Translations under genes and position numbers: made by a program
In this document: positions 51,378 through 63,689 of the stretch, one piece after another
How positions within the stretch are numbered: the stretch's first letter is position 1
Layout of the letters: the number at the start of each line of letters is the position of its first letter
Notes under the pieces: model-generated
The model's database searches: none
Told to the model about the DNA's origin: nothing
Seen by the model: only the letters and a program-made list of their open reading frames with translations
From: Azophilus sp965220835
GTDB lineage: Bacteria; Pseudomonadota; Gammaproteobacteria; Pseudomonadales; Azotimanducaceae
Reading direction: 5' to 3'
Length of the DNA: 64,000 bases
Assembly (NCBI GenBank): GCA_965220835.1
Contig: OZ244842.1
Location: 2,604,001-2,668,000, forward strand

Positions 51378-52370
51378 ATGAAGATCGTCCTGTTGACAGA
51401 CTTGGGCGGCCCGAGGACGCTGCGGCTGACGCCATTGACGCTGTTTGCCGTCCTTGGCTTGGCCGTGCTCGCCATCGCGGTGACGGCAATCCAACTCCAT
51501 CAGCGCCTTTTGCATCACCGCCAAGTCACCCAAGCGCTGGCTGATTGGCAGGCTGGGGTCATTGAGCAGCAGGCCGCCGTCACCCAACTGCAGCAACAGC
51601 AAGCGGCCGAGAACGAAGCCATCAGCAAGCAGCTGGCCAACATGCAAGGACGGCTGTGGCGCATGGAGGCGCTCGGCCAATGGGTCACTGAATCCACCGG
51701 CTTGGACACCGGCAATTTCGACTTCGAAGCACCCCCGGCCCAGGGCGGCCCTCTCAGCGAAGTGCCTGGCGCCTGCGCCGAGGCGGACCAATCCGTCCAA
51801 GGAATGCGCAGTTCGCCCGCTGCAACGCCTGCGCAATGTGCGAATGGCCTGCTGCAGCGCACTGACCTGAACGCCCGCCTTGCGGAGCTGGCTGGCCAGA
51901 TTCGCCAGCGGGAAGAGGAGTTCGAGCTGTTCGAAGCGTTGCTCAAGGCGCCCGCCGACGCGTCCGGGCGTGACGTCAAAGTGCGTCCCGTCAAGTGGGG
52001 CTGGATGTCCTCGCCTTACGGGCACCGCATCGACCCCTTCAGCGGCAAGATGGCTTGGCATACCGGGGTTGATTTTGCCGGCCGCAAAGGTTCCGATGTG
52101 GTCGCCGTTGACCGAGGCATCGTGGTTTTCGCCGGCTACCGGCCCGGTTACGGCAATCTTGTGGAACTCGCCCATCTCGACGGCCACGTCACCCGCTACG
52201 GCCATCAGAGCAGCGTTGCCGTCCGCCGCGGCGACATCGTCAGCCAAGGCCAGGTTCTCGGCGCGATGGGCGTCACTGGACGGTCCACAGGCCCCCACGT
52301 CCATTTCGAAGTGCTCAAGAACGGACGCCACCGCAACCCACTGAAGTACCTGAAGGAACAAGGCAGCTGA
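51378..52370 (+). CDS. M23-family peptidoglycan endopeptidase
   Basis: A 330-residue inner-membrane-anchored LytM-type protein. One transmembrane helix (LTLFAVLGLAVLAIAVTAI, about 20-38), a coiled coil (residues about 45-105), and a C-terminal M23 domain with zinc ligands HRID (near 223), WHTGVDFAG (near 234) and GPHVHFEV (near 312). All ligands are present, so it should be an active D,D- or L,D-endopeptidase rather than an EnvC-type activator. ATG 51378. It stands upstream of secA. Confidence 0.92.
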   Translation: MKIVLLTDLGGPRTLRLTPLTLFAVLGLAVLAIAVTAIQLHQRLLHHRQVTQALADWQAGVIEQQAAVTQLQQQQAAENEAISKQLANMQGRLWRMEALGQWVTESTGLDTGNFDFEAPPAQGGPLSEVPGACAEADQSVQGMRSSPAATPAQCANGLLQRTDLNARLAELAGQIRQREEEFELFEALLKAPADASGRDVKVRPVKWGWMSSPYGHRIDPFSGKMAWHTGVDFAGRKGSDVVAVDRGIVVFAGYRPGYGNLVELAHLDGHVTRYGHQSSVAVRRGDIVSQGQVLGAMGVTGRSTGPHVHFEVLKNGRHRNPLKYLKEQGS

Positions 52371-52480
52371 CGGAGCCCAAGGGTTGGCGTCGCGCTTGCG
52401 TTTCGCGGCTTCCGAACGCAGAGGCGCATCGTTCGTTGTAAAATCGGCTGCACCGCATCGCGCCGTTTTGTCAAACTCCC

Positions 52481-55258
<2,778 letters not shown>

Positions 55259-55259
55259 G

Positions 55260-56483
55260 GTGGCGGTCAATCTACCGCCGTTGGGCACCCTGCTGCCGGT
55301 TCCCGGAGTTCGCATCGGCACCGCCTGCGCCGGCATCAAGCAGCATGAGCGCGACGACCTAGCGCTGATCGAACTCGCCGAAGACGCCACCGCTGCCGCC
55401 GTCTTCACCCAAAACCGGTTTCGGGCACCGCCCGTGGCGCTTGCCGAAGCCCGCCTTGCACGTAAGGCGCCAAGGCTGTTGCTGATCAACAGCGGCAACG
55501 CCAACGCCGCCACGGGCCAAGCCGGCTTTGAGGACGCCGAGAGCCTATGCCGGCACGCCGCCCAGAGCGGCGCCCAAGGCATCGGGCCCGATCAAGTGCT
55601 GCCGTTTTCCACCGGCGTCATCGGCGAGCGGCTGCCGGTTGCGGCCATGCGCTCCGCCATCAACAAAGCCCAGCAAGCCCTGACGGCGAACGGCTGGGCC
55701 AACGCCGCTAAAGCCATCCTCACCACCGACACCGGCGCCAAGGGACTCAGCAAGCGAATCGAGATCGGCGATCAGGCCGTCACCCTGACCGGAATCGCCA
55801 AGGGCGCGGGCATGATCAAGCCGAACATGGCCACCATGCTGGCGTTCATATGCTGCGATGCGCAGGTCACCCAAACGGCTCTGCAACGCATCGTCCGCAG
55901 CGCCGCCGAGCGTTCCTTCAACCGCGTCACGGTTGATGGCGACACGTCCACCAACGACGCCTTCCTGGTCGGCGCGACGTCCAAGGCCAACCACCCGCTG
56001 ATCGACGGGCCAGGCGCGCACTTTGATGCCCTGCTCAACGGAGTGTCCGAGCTCGCCGCCGGGCTTGCCGAGCGCATCGTGCGCGACGCCGAAGGCGCCA
56101 GCAAGTTCGTGACCGTCCATGTGGCCGGCGGAGCCACGCAGGCCGAGTGCCTGCAAGTGGCCTACACGGTGGCGGAATCCCCCTTGGTGAAGACCGCCCT
56201 GTTCGCCGGCGACCCCAACTGGGGCCGCTTCTGCATGGCCATCGGCCGCGCGGGCATCGCCGAACTCGACCCGGCGAAGGTATCGCTCAGCCTCGGCGAC
56301 GTGAACGTCGCCGAGGCCGGGCTCTTGGCCAAGGGCTACGACGAGGCGGCGGCCGCGGCCGTGATGGCAGAACCTGAATTCACCATTGGCATTAACCTCA
56401 ACCGCGGCCCCTGCGAACAGAGCGTTTGGACCAGCGACCTATCCTACGAATACGTGCGCATCAATGCGGAATACCGAACCTAA
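55260..56483 (+). CDS. argJ: Arginine biosynthesis bifunctional protein ArgJ
   Basis: A 407-residue Ntn-type enzyme, glutamate N-acetyltransferase/ornithine acetyltransferase, running the acetyl cycle of arginine synthesis. The self-cleavage site is MATMLAF near residue 196; FSTGVIGERL, TTDTGAKG, TVDGDTSTNDAFL and GDPNWGRF are family motifs. The GTG at 55260 lies one base after the secA stop, so translation is coupled. Same secA-argJ order as Pseudomonas. Confidence 0.96.
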   Translation: MAVNLPPLGTLLPVPGVRIGTACAGIKQHERDDLALIELAEDATAAAVFTQNRFRAPPVALAEARLARKAPRLLLINSGNANAATGQAGFEDAESLCRHAAQSGAQGIGPDQVLPFSTGVIGERLPVAAMRSAINKAQQALTANGWANAAKAILTTDTGAKGLSKRIEIGDQAVTLTGIAKGAGMIKPNMATMLAFICCDAQVTQTALQRIVRSAAERSFNRVTVDGDTSTNDAFLVGATSKANHPLIDGPGAHFDALLNGVSELAAGLAERIVRDAEGASKFVTVHVAGGATQAECLQVAYTVAESPLVKTALFAGDPNWGRFCMAIGRAGIAELDPAKVSLSLGDVNVAEAGLLAKGYDEAAAAAVMAEPEFTIGINLNRGPCEQSVWTSDLSYEYVRINAEYRT

Positions 56484-56512
56484 TGCCCCTTACGCACTTC
56501 AGGACGCGGCGG

Positions 56513-57382
56513 TCACATGCCGAAGAAGCCAGTGAACTCAGAGCGAAAGACCAGCGCCAAGCTGCCTGCAGCGGCCAGGAAAGGGCCAAAGCGAATCGGC
56601 GCGGTGCGGTCCCGCCGGCCGAGCAGGATGGGGGGCAGGGCGTAGAGGATGCCGGCAACAGCGGCCAGCAGGGCAACCCCTGGCAGCGCCTGCCAACCCA
56701 GCCAAGCGCCAATGGCGGCGCAGAGCTTGAAGTCCCCATAGCCCATGCCCTCCTTGCCAGTGACCAGCTTGAAACCCCAAAACGTGGCCCACAAGAGCAG
56801 ATAGCCCGCCGCTGCGCCAACCACCGCTGAGGCCAAGGGCGTGAAAGACCCCGGCACGTTGGCCAGCAAGCCGCACCAAAGCAGCGCCAAGGTGAGCTGA
56901 TCCGGCAGCAGACCGGTTTCGGAATCGATGCACGCCAAGGCGATCAAAATCCACAGATACAGGGCTGCTGCCAAGGCAATCCAAGTCAGGCCGAAGACCC
57001 ACACCGCCGCCAGCGCCGCCAGCCCCCCAAGCAGTTCCACGAGCGGATAGCGCGGGCTGATGGGCGCGGCGCAACTCGCACAACGGCCCCGCAAGCGAAT
57101 CCAGCTCAGGATGGGAACGTTGTCCGCGGGCCTCACCCGCGCACCGCAGGCCGGGCAATGGGAGAGCGGCACGGCGAGGTTGAAGCGCTCCTGGGCTCGG
57201 TCATCCCCGGCAACATCGAGCTCGGCCGCCGCCTCGCGCCGCCAAACGCGCGTCAGCATGATCGGCAGCCGGTGAATCACCACGTTCAGGAAGCTGCCGA
57301 CGACAAGGCCCGCCAGGAACAGGCTGCCGAGCACCGAAAGGCCAAGGCCCGTGGGTTCGAGATGCACCGATTCAGCCCCCAA
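56513..57382 (-). CDS. pilD: Type IV prepilin peptidase/N-methyltransferase PilD
   Basis: A 289-residue polytopic membrane protease that cuts prepilins after the leader Gly and methylates the new N-terminus. LVVGSFLNVVIHRLP near residue 27, two CxxC pairs (CPACGARVRP, CASCAAPIS), the aspartates in IDSETGLLPD near 153 and the GMGYGDFK motif near 213. TTG 57382 overlaps pilC by 11 bp; GTG 57367 with a GGGGG site is an equally good start. Confidence 0.94.
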   Translation of the reverse strand: MGAESVHLEPTGLGLSVLGSLFLAGLVVGSFLNVVIHRLPIMLTRVWRREAAAELDVAGDDRAQERFNLAVPLSHCPACGARVRPADNVPILSWIRLRGRCASCAAPISPRYPLVELLGGLAALAAVWVFGLTWIALAAALYLWILIALACIDSETGLLPDQLTLALLWCGLLANVPGSFTPLASAVVGAAAGYLLLWATFWGFKLVTGKEGMGYGDFKLCAAIGAWLGWQALPGVALLAAVAGILYALPPILLGRRDRTAPIRFGPFLAAAGSLALVFRSEFTGFFGM

Positions 57383-58652
57383 CCACGGTGCCCAGCTGGA
57401 ATATGGGCAAGTACATGGCGATCACGAGGCCGCCGATCAGCACGCCGAGCACCGACATGATCAACGGCTCCATCAGGGCAGTGAGGTTGTCCACCCGGTT
57501 GTCCACCTGCTCTTCGTAGTAGCTGGCGGCGCGGTCAAGCAGCTCGTCCACCGCGCCGGCCTCCTCACCAATCATCACCATTTGCACCATCATGGCCGGG
57601 AACAGGCCGCTTGCATCCATGGCCTGATGGAGTTGCCGCCCGGTCGATACGTCGTCACGAACAGTCACGAAGGCCTCCTCATACAGCCGATTGCCTGCGG
57701 CCCCCGCCACCGAATCGAGCGCCTCGATCAGGGGCACGCCGGCCGCAAAGGTGGTGGAAAGGGTTCTGGCGCAACGGGCGACCACCGCCATCCTGATGAT
57801 GCCGCCCGCAACCGGCGCCTTCAAGGCGCAAACATCGAAGACGCGGCGCACCGCCGGACTGCGCCGAACGGCCAACCAAACGCCAGCCGCGCCGGCGCCA
57901 GCGATGGCCACCATCGGCAGCCACGCATCCTGCGCCCACTCCGAAAGCGCGATGATCCAACGGGTGAAGGCGGGCAACTCCGCGCCGAATCCACTGAAGA
58001 CCTCCTCAAAGCGCGGCACTACCTCAATCAGCAGGATGCTGGAGACGACCAATGCCACCGCCACCACCGCCAGAGGATAGGTCAAGGCCTTCTTCACCTT
58101 GCCCTTCAGGGACTGCGCCTTTTCCTGGTAGCCCGCAATTTGCTCCAGCATGGCATCGAGCGCACCGGCCTGCTCACCCGCCTCAACCAAGCTGCAAAAC
58201 AGCGCATCGAAGTGCTGCGGGTGCTTGCGCAAGGCCGCCGCAAAACTGTCGCCCCCAGCCACTTGGTCCTGAACGGCCCGCACCAGATCCCGCATTCGCC
58301 GCTTGCCGGAGCCATCGGCAACCATCCCAAATGCGCGCACCAAGGGCGCTCCCGCACGCAGCATGGTCGCCACTTGGCGGGTGAACAAGGCGATGTCCCC
58401 GGCGTGGGGCCGGCCGCCGCCCCCCCTGAGCAGGCTGGTGCGTTCCCGGATGCGCTGGCTGGCTGGAACTCCGTCCGTTGGGCGCCGACCGGTCAAGGTC
58501 CCGGGCCGCTTGACGCGCACCTGAAACGAACGGATGCCGTCCCGTCGCAACATGGCCTTGGCGACGGCGACGCTGCGGCACTGAAGCTCGCCGTGGCAGG
58601 GTTGGCCATCCGGCGCCTCCCCCGCCCAAACGTACGTGGTCTCAGCCGCCAC
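57372..58652 (-). CDS. pilC: Type IV pilus inner-membrane platform protein PilC
   Basis: A 426-residue T2SSF-family protein with two homologous halves (FTRQVATMLRAGAPLVRAF near 80, RTLSTTFAAGVPLIEALDSVA near 270) and three transmembrane helices including the last (IMSVLGVLIGGLVIAMYLPIFQLG). It anchors the PilB motor. GTG 58652 overlaps pilB by 11 bp. Confidence 0.93.
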   Translation of the reverse strand: MAAETTYVWAGEAPDGQPCHGELQCRSVAVAKAMLRRDGIRSFQVRVKRPGTLTGRRPTDGVPASQRIRERTSLLRGGGGRPHAGDIALFTRQVATMLRAGAPLVRAFGMVADGSGKRRMRDLVRAVQDQVAGGDSFAAALRKHPQHFDALFCSLVEAGEQAGALDAMLEQIAGYQEKAQSLKGKVKKALTYPLAVVAVALVVSSILLIEVVPRFEEVFSGFGAELPAFTRWIIALSEWAQDAWLPMVAIAGAGAAGVWLAVRRSPAVRRVFDVCALKAPVAGGIIRMAVVARCARTLSTTFAAGVPLIEALDSVAGAAGNRLYEEAFVTVRDDVSTGRQLHQAMDASGLFPAMMVQMVMIGEEAGAVDELLDRAASYYEEQVDNRVDNLTALMEPLIMSVLGVLIGGLVIAMYLPIFQLGTVVGG

Positions 58653-60399
58653 GGCCGGTGACCCGATTGGCTTCGACCAAGCTCGTGCATCCTTCGGCCA
58701 CCTTGGCCAGGCAAGCTGTTCGAAGGTCCATGAAGCCCTGACGGCGAGCCTCTTCGGCAAGCTGCAGGCTGGTGCCCCCTTCCATGACAAGGCTGGCGAT
58801 GGAGGGCGTGACTTGCACCACTTCGTAGATGCCAATGCGCCCCCTGTAGCCCTTGCGGCAAGCGGGGCAGCCCTCCGCCCGAGCTTGGAACAGCGGCCCG
58901 CTGTTGTCGATCAACTCCGCAGTGAAGCCTTGCCGCAACAGCGCATCCGCAGTGGTGGCAAACGGCGTTTTGCAGGCCTCGCATAGCCGCCGCGCCAGGC
59001 GCTGGGCGATGATCAGCCGCACTGAAGTGGCTAGGTTGAAGGCGGGCACGCCAATGTTGCGCATTCGGGTCAGGGTTTCGGCCGCGGAGTTGGTGTGCAG
59101 GGTGGACAGCACCAAGTGCCCCGTCTGCGCCGCCTTGACGGCGATTTCAGCGGTGGTGAGATCGCGAATCTCGCCCACCATCAGCACATCCGGGTCTTGG
59201 CGCAAAAAGGCACGCAATGCAGCCGCGAAATCAAGGCCCACCTTGGGATTGACGTTGACTTGGTTGATGCCGGCCAAGTTGATCTCCACCGGATCCTCCG
59301 CCGTGGCGATGTTGCGTTCCGGGGTGTTGAGCCGGTTGAGCGCCGTGTAGAGGGTCACCGTCTTGCCGCTGCCGGTGGGTCCGGTAACCAGGATCATGCC
59401 CTCGGGACGTTCCAAGGCGTCGGTGAACAGCGCCTTCTGCTCCGCCGCAAAGCCTAGGGCATCCAGACCCAAACCGGCGCTGGCCGGGTCCAGGATGCGC
59501 AACACCACCTTTTCGCCCCAAAGGGTGGGCAGGGTGTTCACGCGCAGGTCCAAGGCGCGCGACTGGGACAGCCGGATCTTGATGCGGCCGTCTTGGGGAA
59601 CGCGGCGTTCGGCGATGTCGAGCTCAGCCATGACCTTCAGGCGGGCCGCCAACCGGCGGCCAATGCTGCGCGGCGGCTTGGCCACTTCGGCCAGCAGGCC
59701 ATCGGTGCGGAAGCGAATTCGGTAGGTGGCTTCGAAGGGCTCAAAGTGAATGTCCGAGACTCCGCCGTCCACGGCATCGAGCAGCACTTGATTGACGAAC
59801 CGCACGACGGGCGCCTCATTGGCACCGGACGCATCGAGTGTTTCGTCGGCTTCGTCGCGCTCGGGCTCCACGGCCAGAACGCCGCTCTCTAGAGTCTCCA
59901 ACCCGCTCCCCAAAGCTGTGCCGAAGCCCTCCAAGCGGCCTTTAGCGCGGTGGGATTGGCGCAGCTTTTCCATGGCCGCCTTGAGCTTGTCCGCCTCGAC
60001 CAGCACCGGCTCGACGACCAAGCCCGCAGACCTTTGGAGGCCCTCCAATGCCCTGAGGTCGTCGGGGTCCGCCACGGCGGCAAACAACCGACTGCCGCAT
60101 TGGCGCAACGGCAAGGCCACCCCACGCCGCAGAATGCCGTCATCAATGAGCGCCTTGGGCAGGGTGTCGAGTTCGAAGGCGTCGAGGTCCAGCAGAGGCA
60201 AGCGCCAAGCCGCCATCGCGCAGGACGCCACCGCGGCGGCCTCGATGCCGCCGCCAGCGACCAAGCCATCGGCCCAGGACAGATTCCGTTCCCGAACATC
60301 GGCGGCAACGCGCTCCAAAGCCGCCCCATCAAGCAGCCCCCGCTCCATCACTTGGCGCACCAGCGGATGCGCGGCATGACTTTGATTGAAGGTTTCCAT
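58642..60399 (-). CDS. pilB: Type IV pilus extension ATPase PilB
   Basis: A 585-residue hexameric ATPase that powers pilus growth. N-terminal N1/N2 domains, Walker A GPTGSGKTVTLY near 330, Asp box ATAEDPVEINLAGINQ near 357, Walker B MVGEIRDLTTAEIA near 395 and the zinc-binding tetracysteine CEACK...CPACRKGYRGR near 465-505. ATG 60399 gives the normal start METFNQ. First of the pilB-pilC-pilD operon, divergent from pilA. Confidence 0.95.
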   Translation of the reverse strand: METFNQSHAAHPLVRQVMERGLLDGAALERVAADVRERNLSWADGLVAGGGIEAAAVASCAMAAWRLPLLDLDAFELDTLPKALIDDGILRRGVALPLRQCGSRLFAAVADPDDLRALEGLQRSAGLVVEPVLVEADKLKAAMEKLRQSHRAKGRLEGFGTALGSGLETLESGVLAVEPERDEADETLDASGANEAPVVRFVNQVLLDAVDGGVSDIHFEPFEATYRIRFRTDGLLAEVAKPPRSIGRRLAARLKVMAELDIAERRVPQDGRIKIRLSQSRALDLRVNTLPTLWGEKVVLRILDPASAGLGLDALGFAAEQKALFTDALERPEGMILVTGPTGSGKTVTLYTALNRLNTPERNIATAEDPVEINLAGINQVNVNPKVGLDFAAALRAFLRQDPDVLMVGEIRDLTTAEIAVKAAQTGHLVLSTLHTNSAAETLTRMRNIGVPAFNLATSVRLIIAQRLARRLCEACKTPFATTADALLRQGFTAELIDNSGPLFQARAEGCPACRKGYRGRIGIYEVVQVTPSIASLVMEGGTSLQLAEEARRQGFMDLRTACLAKVAEGCTSLVEANRVTGRGG

Positions 60400-60769
60400 G
60401 GCCTTGGAGTATCCGGCCTGCGGCGCCCTTCGGAAAGTGGAGATCGCCCCATCCGCATACCGGAGATTGGCGTTTGAAAATGTGCGCCAGCGCCTATCCG
60501 CCTTGGGCAAAGGCGCACAACACGAAGGTAGAAAGCGCACAAAACCAAACTGCAAAAACTGTAACGCAAAAGGACATTTGTCCATTCCCGCGAAGCGAGG
60601 TTGGGGGTTAAGGTTCACCCTCATGCAGCGAACGGGCACAGCGCACTGGCTGGCCAATTGTTCCTTCGGCGGCAGCCATGTGCCGCGCTGGGGCAAGCTA
60701 CAGGCCCATCAACGGCAAGGTGCCCCGACGCTCAACAACCCACAACCACGCCACGGAGGCTCATCGAAA
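60400..60769 (+). promoter_or_regulatory. pilB-pilA divergent regulatory region with weak sigma-54-like site
   Basis: This 370-bp gap must contain both promoters. At 60647-60662 TGGCTGGCCAATTGTT resembles the -24/-12 element of pilA promoters (GG then 10 bp then GT instead of GC). No gene is supported here. Confidence 0.35.
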
Positions 60770-61240
60770 ATGAAAGTCATGCTGCAACGGGGATTCACCC
60801 TGATCGAATTGATGATCGTCATCGCCATCATCGGCATTCTGGGTGCGGTCGCAGTGCCGGCCTACCAGGACTACATTGAGAACGCGAACATGTCGAAGAT
60901 TGCCCACCACTTTGCGGAAGGCACCCGCTTTGCCGAGAGCGAGATGCGCAAGGTGCAGGCGGATGCCGCCCTCGGGCGCATCGCCAACCTCGCCCAAGCG
61001 GACGGCACCGGGAACTACACCCAAGCCGGGCTGGTGAGCTTGCTCAACGCCGAAGGCGGCACGGCGCCGGGTGGCGGGCCCGCTTACGTTGCGGGAGCCG
61101 GCAGCACCGTCACCGGCGCCATCGGCGTCACCGTGACCGGCACTTTTGCCAGCGGCGACTGGATCGCGACGTTTGAACGGCCGGCCATCTACGGCTTTGC
61201 CCAAGCCGCCACCAAGGCAGCCAATTGGACAGACATTTGA
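60770..61240 (+). CDS. pilA: Type IVa major pilin PilA
   Basis: A 156-residue prepilin: short leader MKVMLQRG, cleavage before Phe, then FTLIELMIVIAIIGILGAVAVPAYQDY with the essential Glu5. The globular part is rich in Gly, Thr and Ala and contains no cysteine, so the usual C-terminal disulfide loop of type IVa pilins is missing. ATG 60770 follows GGAGG. Faces pilBCD, as in Pseudomonas. Confidence 0.92.
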   Translation: MKVMLQRGFTLIELMIVIAIIGILGAVAVPAYQDYIENANMSKIAHHFAEGTRFAESEMRKVQADAALGRIANLAQADGTGNYTQAGLVSLLNAEGGTAPGGGPAYVAGAGSTVTGAIGVTVTGTFASGDWIATFERPAIYGFAQAATKAANWTDI

Positions 61241-61299
61241 CCCACGAGGCCATGCCACGGACCAACGACCAAGCGGCCGCCGGGCGCCACTGGTGGTTC

Positions 61300-61686
61300 A
61301 TGAAGCAACCCTATCCCGCGATCAAGAAAACGAGGGGCTTGAGCCTGCTGGAGCTGCTGGTCGCCTTGGCCATCGTCGCCAGCCTGGCGGCGCTTGCCCT
61401 GCCGCTCTATCGTGGCTACGTGGAGACCGCCAAGGAAGGCGCACTGGTGAGCAACATTGCCACTTTGGCCTTGTTTCAGGAGCACCACAAGCTGCGCCGC
61501 GGCACCTATCTGCTGGAGGCGGCCTCCACCGCAGAGATCACGGCCACCATCAACTGGCGCCCCGGCGCATCCGACCGGGCCGCCTACCGCATTGCCGATG
61601 GCGGCAACGGCACCTACCAAGTCACCGCCAAGGACCCAAACGGCACGGAGGTGTGCCTCAAGATGCCTCAGCGCGTTCGCTGTTAG
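61300..61686 (+). CDS. Second type IV pilin (PilE/minor-pilin-like)
   Basis: A 128-residue prepilin with leader ending in RG, then LSLLELLVALAIVASLAALALPLYRGY; position +1 is Leu rather than Phe, which PilD tolerates, and Glu5 is kept. Two C-terminal cysteines (EVCLKMPQRVRC) could close a small D-loop, unlike the upstream pilin. ATG 61300 is the start nearest the leader. Probably a minor or alternative pilin co-transcribed with pilA. Its last codons lie in a 26-bp duplication. Confidence 0.85.
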   Translation: MKQPYPAIKKTRGLSLLELLVALAIVASLAALALPLYRGYVETAKEGALVSNIATLALFQEHHKLRRGTYLLEAASTAEITATINWRPGASDRAAYRIADGGNGTYQVTAKDPNGTEVCLKMPQRVRC

Positions 61687-61722
61687 GCGCCTCGGGGCGC
61701 GTTCGCTGTTAGGCGCCTTGGG
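61671..61722 (+). repeat. 26-bp tandem duplication over the pilin stop codon
   Basis: 61671-61696 and 61697-61722 differ at one base. The unit contains the last codons, the TAG and a GGCGCC palindrome, so a second copy of the gene end is carried just beyond the true stop. Confidence 0.9.
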
Positions 61723-61741
61723 CCACCTTCACGCGCCGGCG

Positions 61742-61771
61742 TTGTTCGATTCCCGCACGGTCGAGTAAACT
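61742..61771 (+). promoter_or_regulatory. Candidate promoter of tRNA-Thr
   Basis: TTGTTC at 61742-61747 and TAAACT at 61766-61771, 18 bp apart, followed by GCGCCCCGCC, a G/C-rich discriminator typical of stringently controlled stable-RNA promoters. Confidence 0.45.
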
Positions 61772-61826
61772 AGCGCCCCGCCGTTTCAACCAAGGGCGCT
61801 GGGGCGCCACTGCCTCGCCAACCAAT

Positions 61827-61902
<76 letters not shown>

Positions 61903-62160
61903 ATAAAATCAATGGGTTATGGAATTCGTGGTCGCAACGATGCCGTCCATGTCAGCAATGTGTCAGCATGGGTTGCTCGGTGGGATTGCGGGTCGACAAT
62001 CCCAGCGCTTACCGTGGACCACACTCAGCAGGCGTGCGCACTTGCGTGAAAGGCCGGGCCGCTTAGGCAATCCTCTCGCAGTGTTCTTAACTGTGCCTCC
62101 ATTGTCTGCCAAGCACCAAGGCGAAAAGGTACTCGTCCGCAACCATCGGCCTCTAACGGG

Positions 62161-62382
62161 CTAGTCGATCACCTGTCCAATGCGGTATTCGGCTTGCATT
62201 CCGCGTTCGATGTTTGCGAGCGACCATCGCCACTTCAGACGCAGACCCGCGTACGCCGCTCCGATGACCGATGCAGCGGCAAGATTCAGGTACAGCATTG
62301 GTACCCACTGGCCGAGCTTTGCCCCCAACAACACGCCCCCTGCCACGAGTACGGGCAACAAGAACTCTAGCAACCGGACCAT
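62161..62382 (-). pseudogene. Truncated NERD-domain-like membrane protein (N-terminal part only)
   Basis: The 73-codon frame starts with two hydrophobic helices (VRLLEFLLPVLVAGGVLL; VPMLYLNLAAASVIGAAYAG) and ends GMQAEYRIGQVID, the motif that opens NERD nuclease-related domains, then stops. Relatives continue for over 100 residues. No continuation is seen downstream, so the gene was cut near 62160, beside tRNA-Thr. The start is uncertain and may lie further upstream. Confidence 0.5.
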
Positions 62383-62544
62383 AAGGCGCCGACGCAGCCA
62401 AGCGGCAGGCAAGCGCCGTGCTCCCGGCTTGGCGGTTTGGTGGTCGGCGGGACTACCCACAGACCCACTCCCCGCGTTCACCCATTCCCGACGGCAGCAA
62501 TCCCTCCCAGACCAAAATGCGCACGGTTCCAACTCCCAAAGCTG

Positions 62545-63138
62545 TCAACGCACAAGCCTAATCGCATGGTGTTTCAACAGCGCCGGCAGTGCCGGATGCT
62601 CATGCAGCCTTCCAGAATCCGCCGCTTCGAGCTTCTTGATCCCGCGATCGAAAATCGCGTATGCATCCTTTCCCGTCAGCCGGGACTCGTACAACAACCC
62701 GTCAATGTACTCGTGCTCGCCATGGATCGCTTTCCCAAATGCACGGCCGGCGGCGTGACTCCGCGCCTGCACCACATCCGTGGGTGCCCCGATCCGCACG
62801 CAACCGTCCTCGCGGAGGTCCAACAGCATCATCGCTTGCCCGGCACGTCCTGACAGGCGCACCCAGATGCGCTCCGTCACCTCCTTAAGCGCTACTTCTC
62901 TGCCTCTCCGCCCAACCAGCCGGTCGCGGACGACCGTTTCCACGAAGGCGGTTGCAAACTCCGGCGCCGAGTACAGGACCGTGTATCCTGCTCCGCGCGA
63001 CACGAATCGCGAGTCGGCCGCACCCGTTCCCAACGGAGAATCGAAGTGCCGACGTGGCATGATCCGGTAGCTCTCCATGATTGCTATCTGGATCAGCAGG
63101 GGTTCCAAGAGTCGCTGCGGATAGCGATCTCCACTCAT
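62545..63138 (-). CDS. RES-domain toxin (NAD-degrading type)
   Basis: A 197-residue RES-family toxin. Family members with this fold destroy NAD+. Conserved residues appear as YRIMPRRHFDSPL (Arg), DSRFVSRGAGYTVLYSAPEFATAFVET (Arg, Tyr, Glu) and IHGEHEYIDGLLYESR near residue 145. ATG 63138 overlaps the antitoxin stop by 4 bp, so they are translated together, antitoxin first as in known RES-Xre pairs. Confidence 0.88.
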   Translation of the reverse strand: MSGDRYPQRLLEPLLIQIAIMESYRIMPRRHFDSPLGTGAADSRFVSRGAGYTVLYSAPEFATAFVETVVRDRLVGRRGREVALKEVTERIWVRLSGRAGQAMMLLDLREDGCVRIGAPTDVVQARSHAAGRAFGKAIHGEHEYIDGLLYESRLTGKDAYAIFDRGIKKLEAADSGRLHEHPALPALLKHHAIRLVR

Positions 63139-63689
63139 GCAAATGTCGCGCCGAACCCCGCAGCGGCCGACAATACCGCTTCGAGCCCCCCTTCTTTCAA
63201 TCTGTCGAGCGGTCGCACCGCAGCCTCTTCGAAAGGCCATTCCTGGCTCAGGAAGGCCCAAGCCAATTCGGGATCCCCGATGGCATCCACCACATCCGCC
63301 AACCCGGCGACAACCCTGCCCGGACCCAAGATCTGCGCTGCGGGGATGTTTAATCCCCGCTTCGTTCCCCGCCAAGCAATCAACGTGTGCCGCTCCGACC
63401 ACTCGTACACCGTGGTCCGCGAAACTCCCAAGCGAGCCGCCGCTTCAGTGACCCCAAGGATCTCCTTGTCCGCCCTGTCGGACACGAACGCCTGTAGCTG
63501 CTCAGGCACATACTGGACCAACCTTGCAGCTTCGGCTTCCGACTGCGCCGCCGCAGTCTCCAGCGCCACCGCAATGGCCATCCGCGCTTCCTCAGGGTGT
63601 TCCCGGATGAACTCCCTAGCCCCGTTCGAGAGCTTGGGGGCTCTCTCCGTGAGGAAATCCAAGAATGTTCCAGCAGCACTCGCCATCAT
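63135..63689 (-). CDS. Xre/MbcA-type antitoxin of the RES toxin
   Basis: A 184-residue protein with an HTH in the middle (EILGVTEAAARLGVSRTTVYEWSERHTLIAWRG, about 77-110) and a C-terminal DUF2384-like toxin-binding region (LADVVDAIGDPELAWAFLSQEWPFEEAAVRPLDRL). Antitoxins of this kind cover the RES active site and repress the operon. It starts with two ATG codons; the outer, 63689, is used. Confidence 0.88.
   Translation of the reverse strand: MMASAAGTFLDFLTERAPKLSNGAREFIREHPEEARMAIAVALETAAAQSEAEAARLVQYVPEQLQAFVSDRADKEILGVTEAAARLGVSRTTVYEWSERHTLIAWRGTKRGLNIPAAQILGPGRVVAGLADVVDAIGDPELAWAFLSQEWPFEEAAVRPLDRLKEGGLEAVLSAAAGFGATFA

Noticed and set aside
61903..62160. Integrase or phage gene after tRNA-Thr
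   Set aside because: No frame in this stretch shows recombinase motifs.
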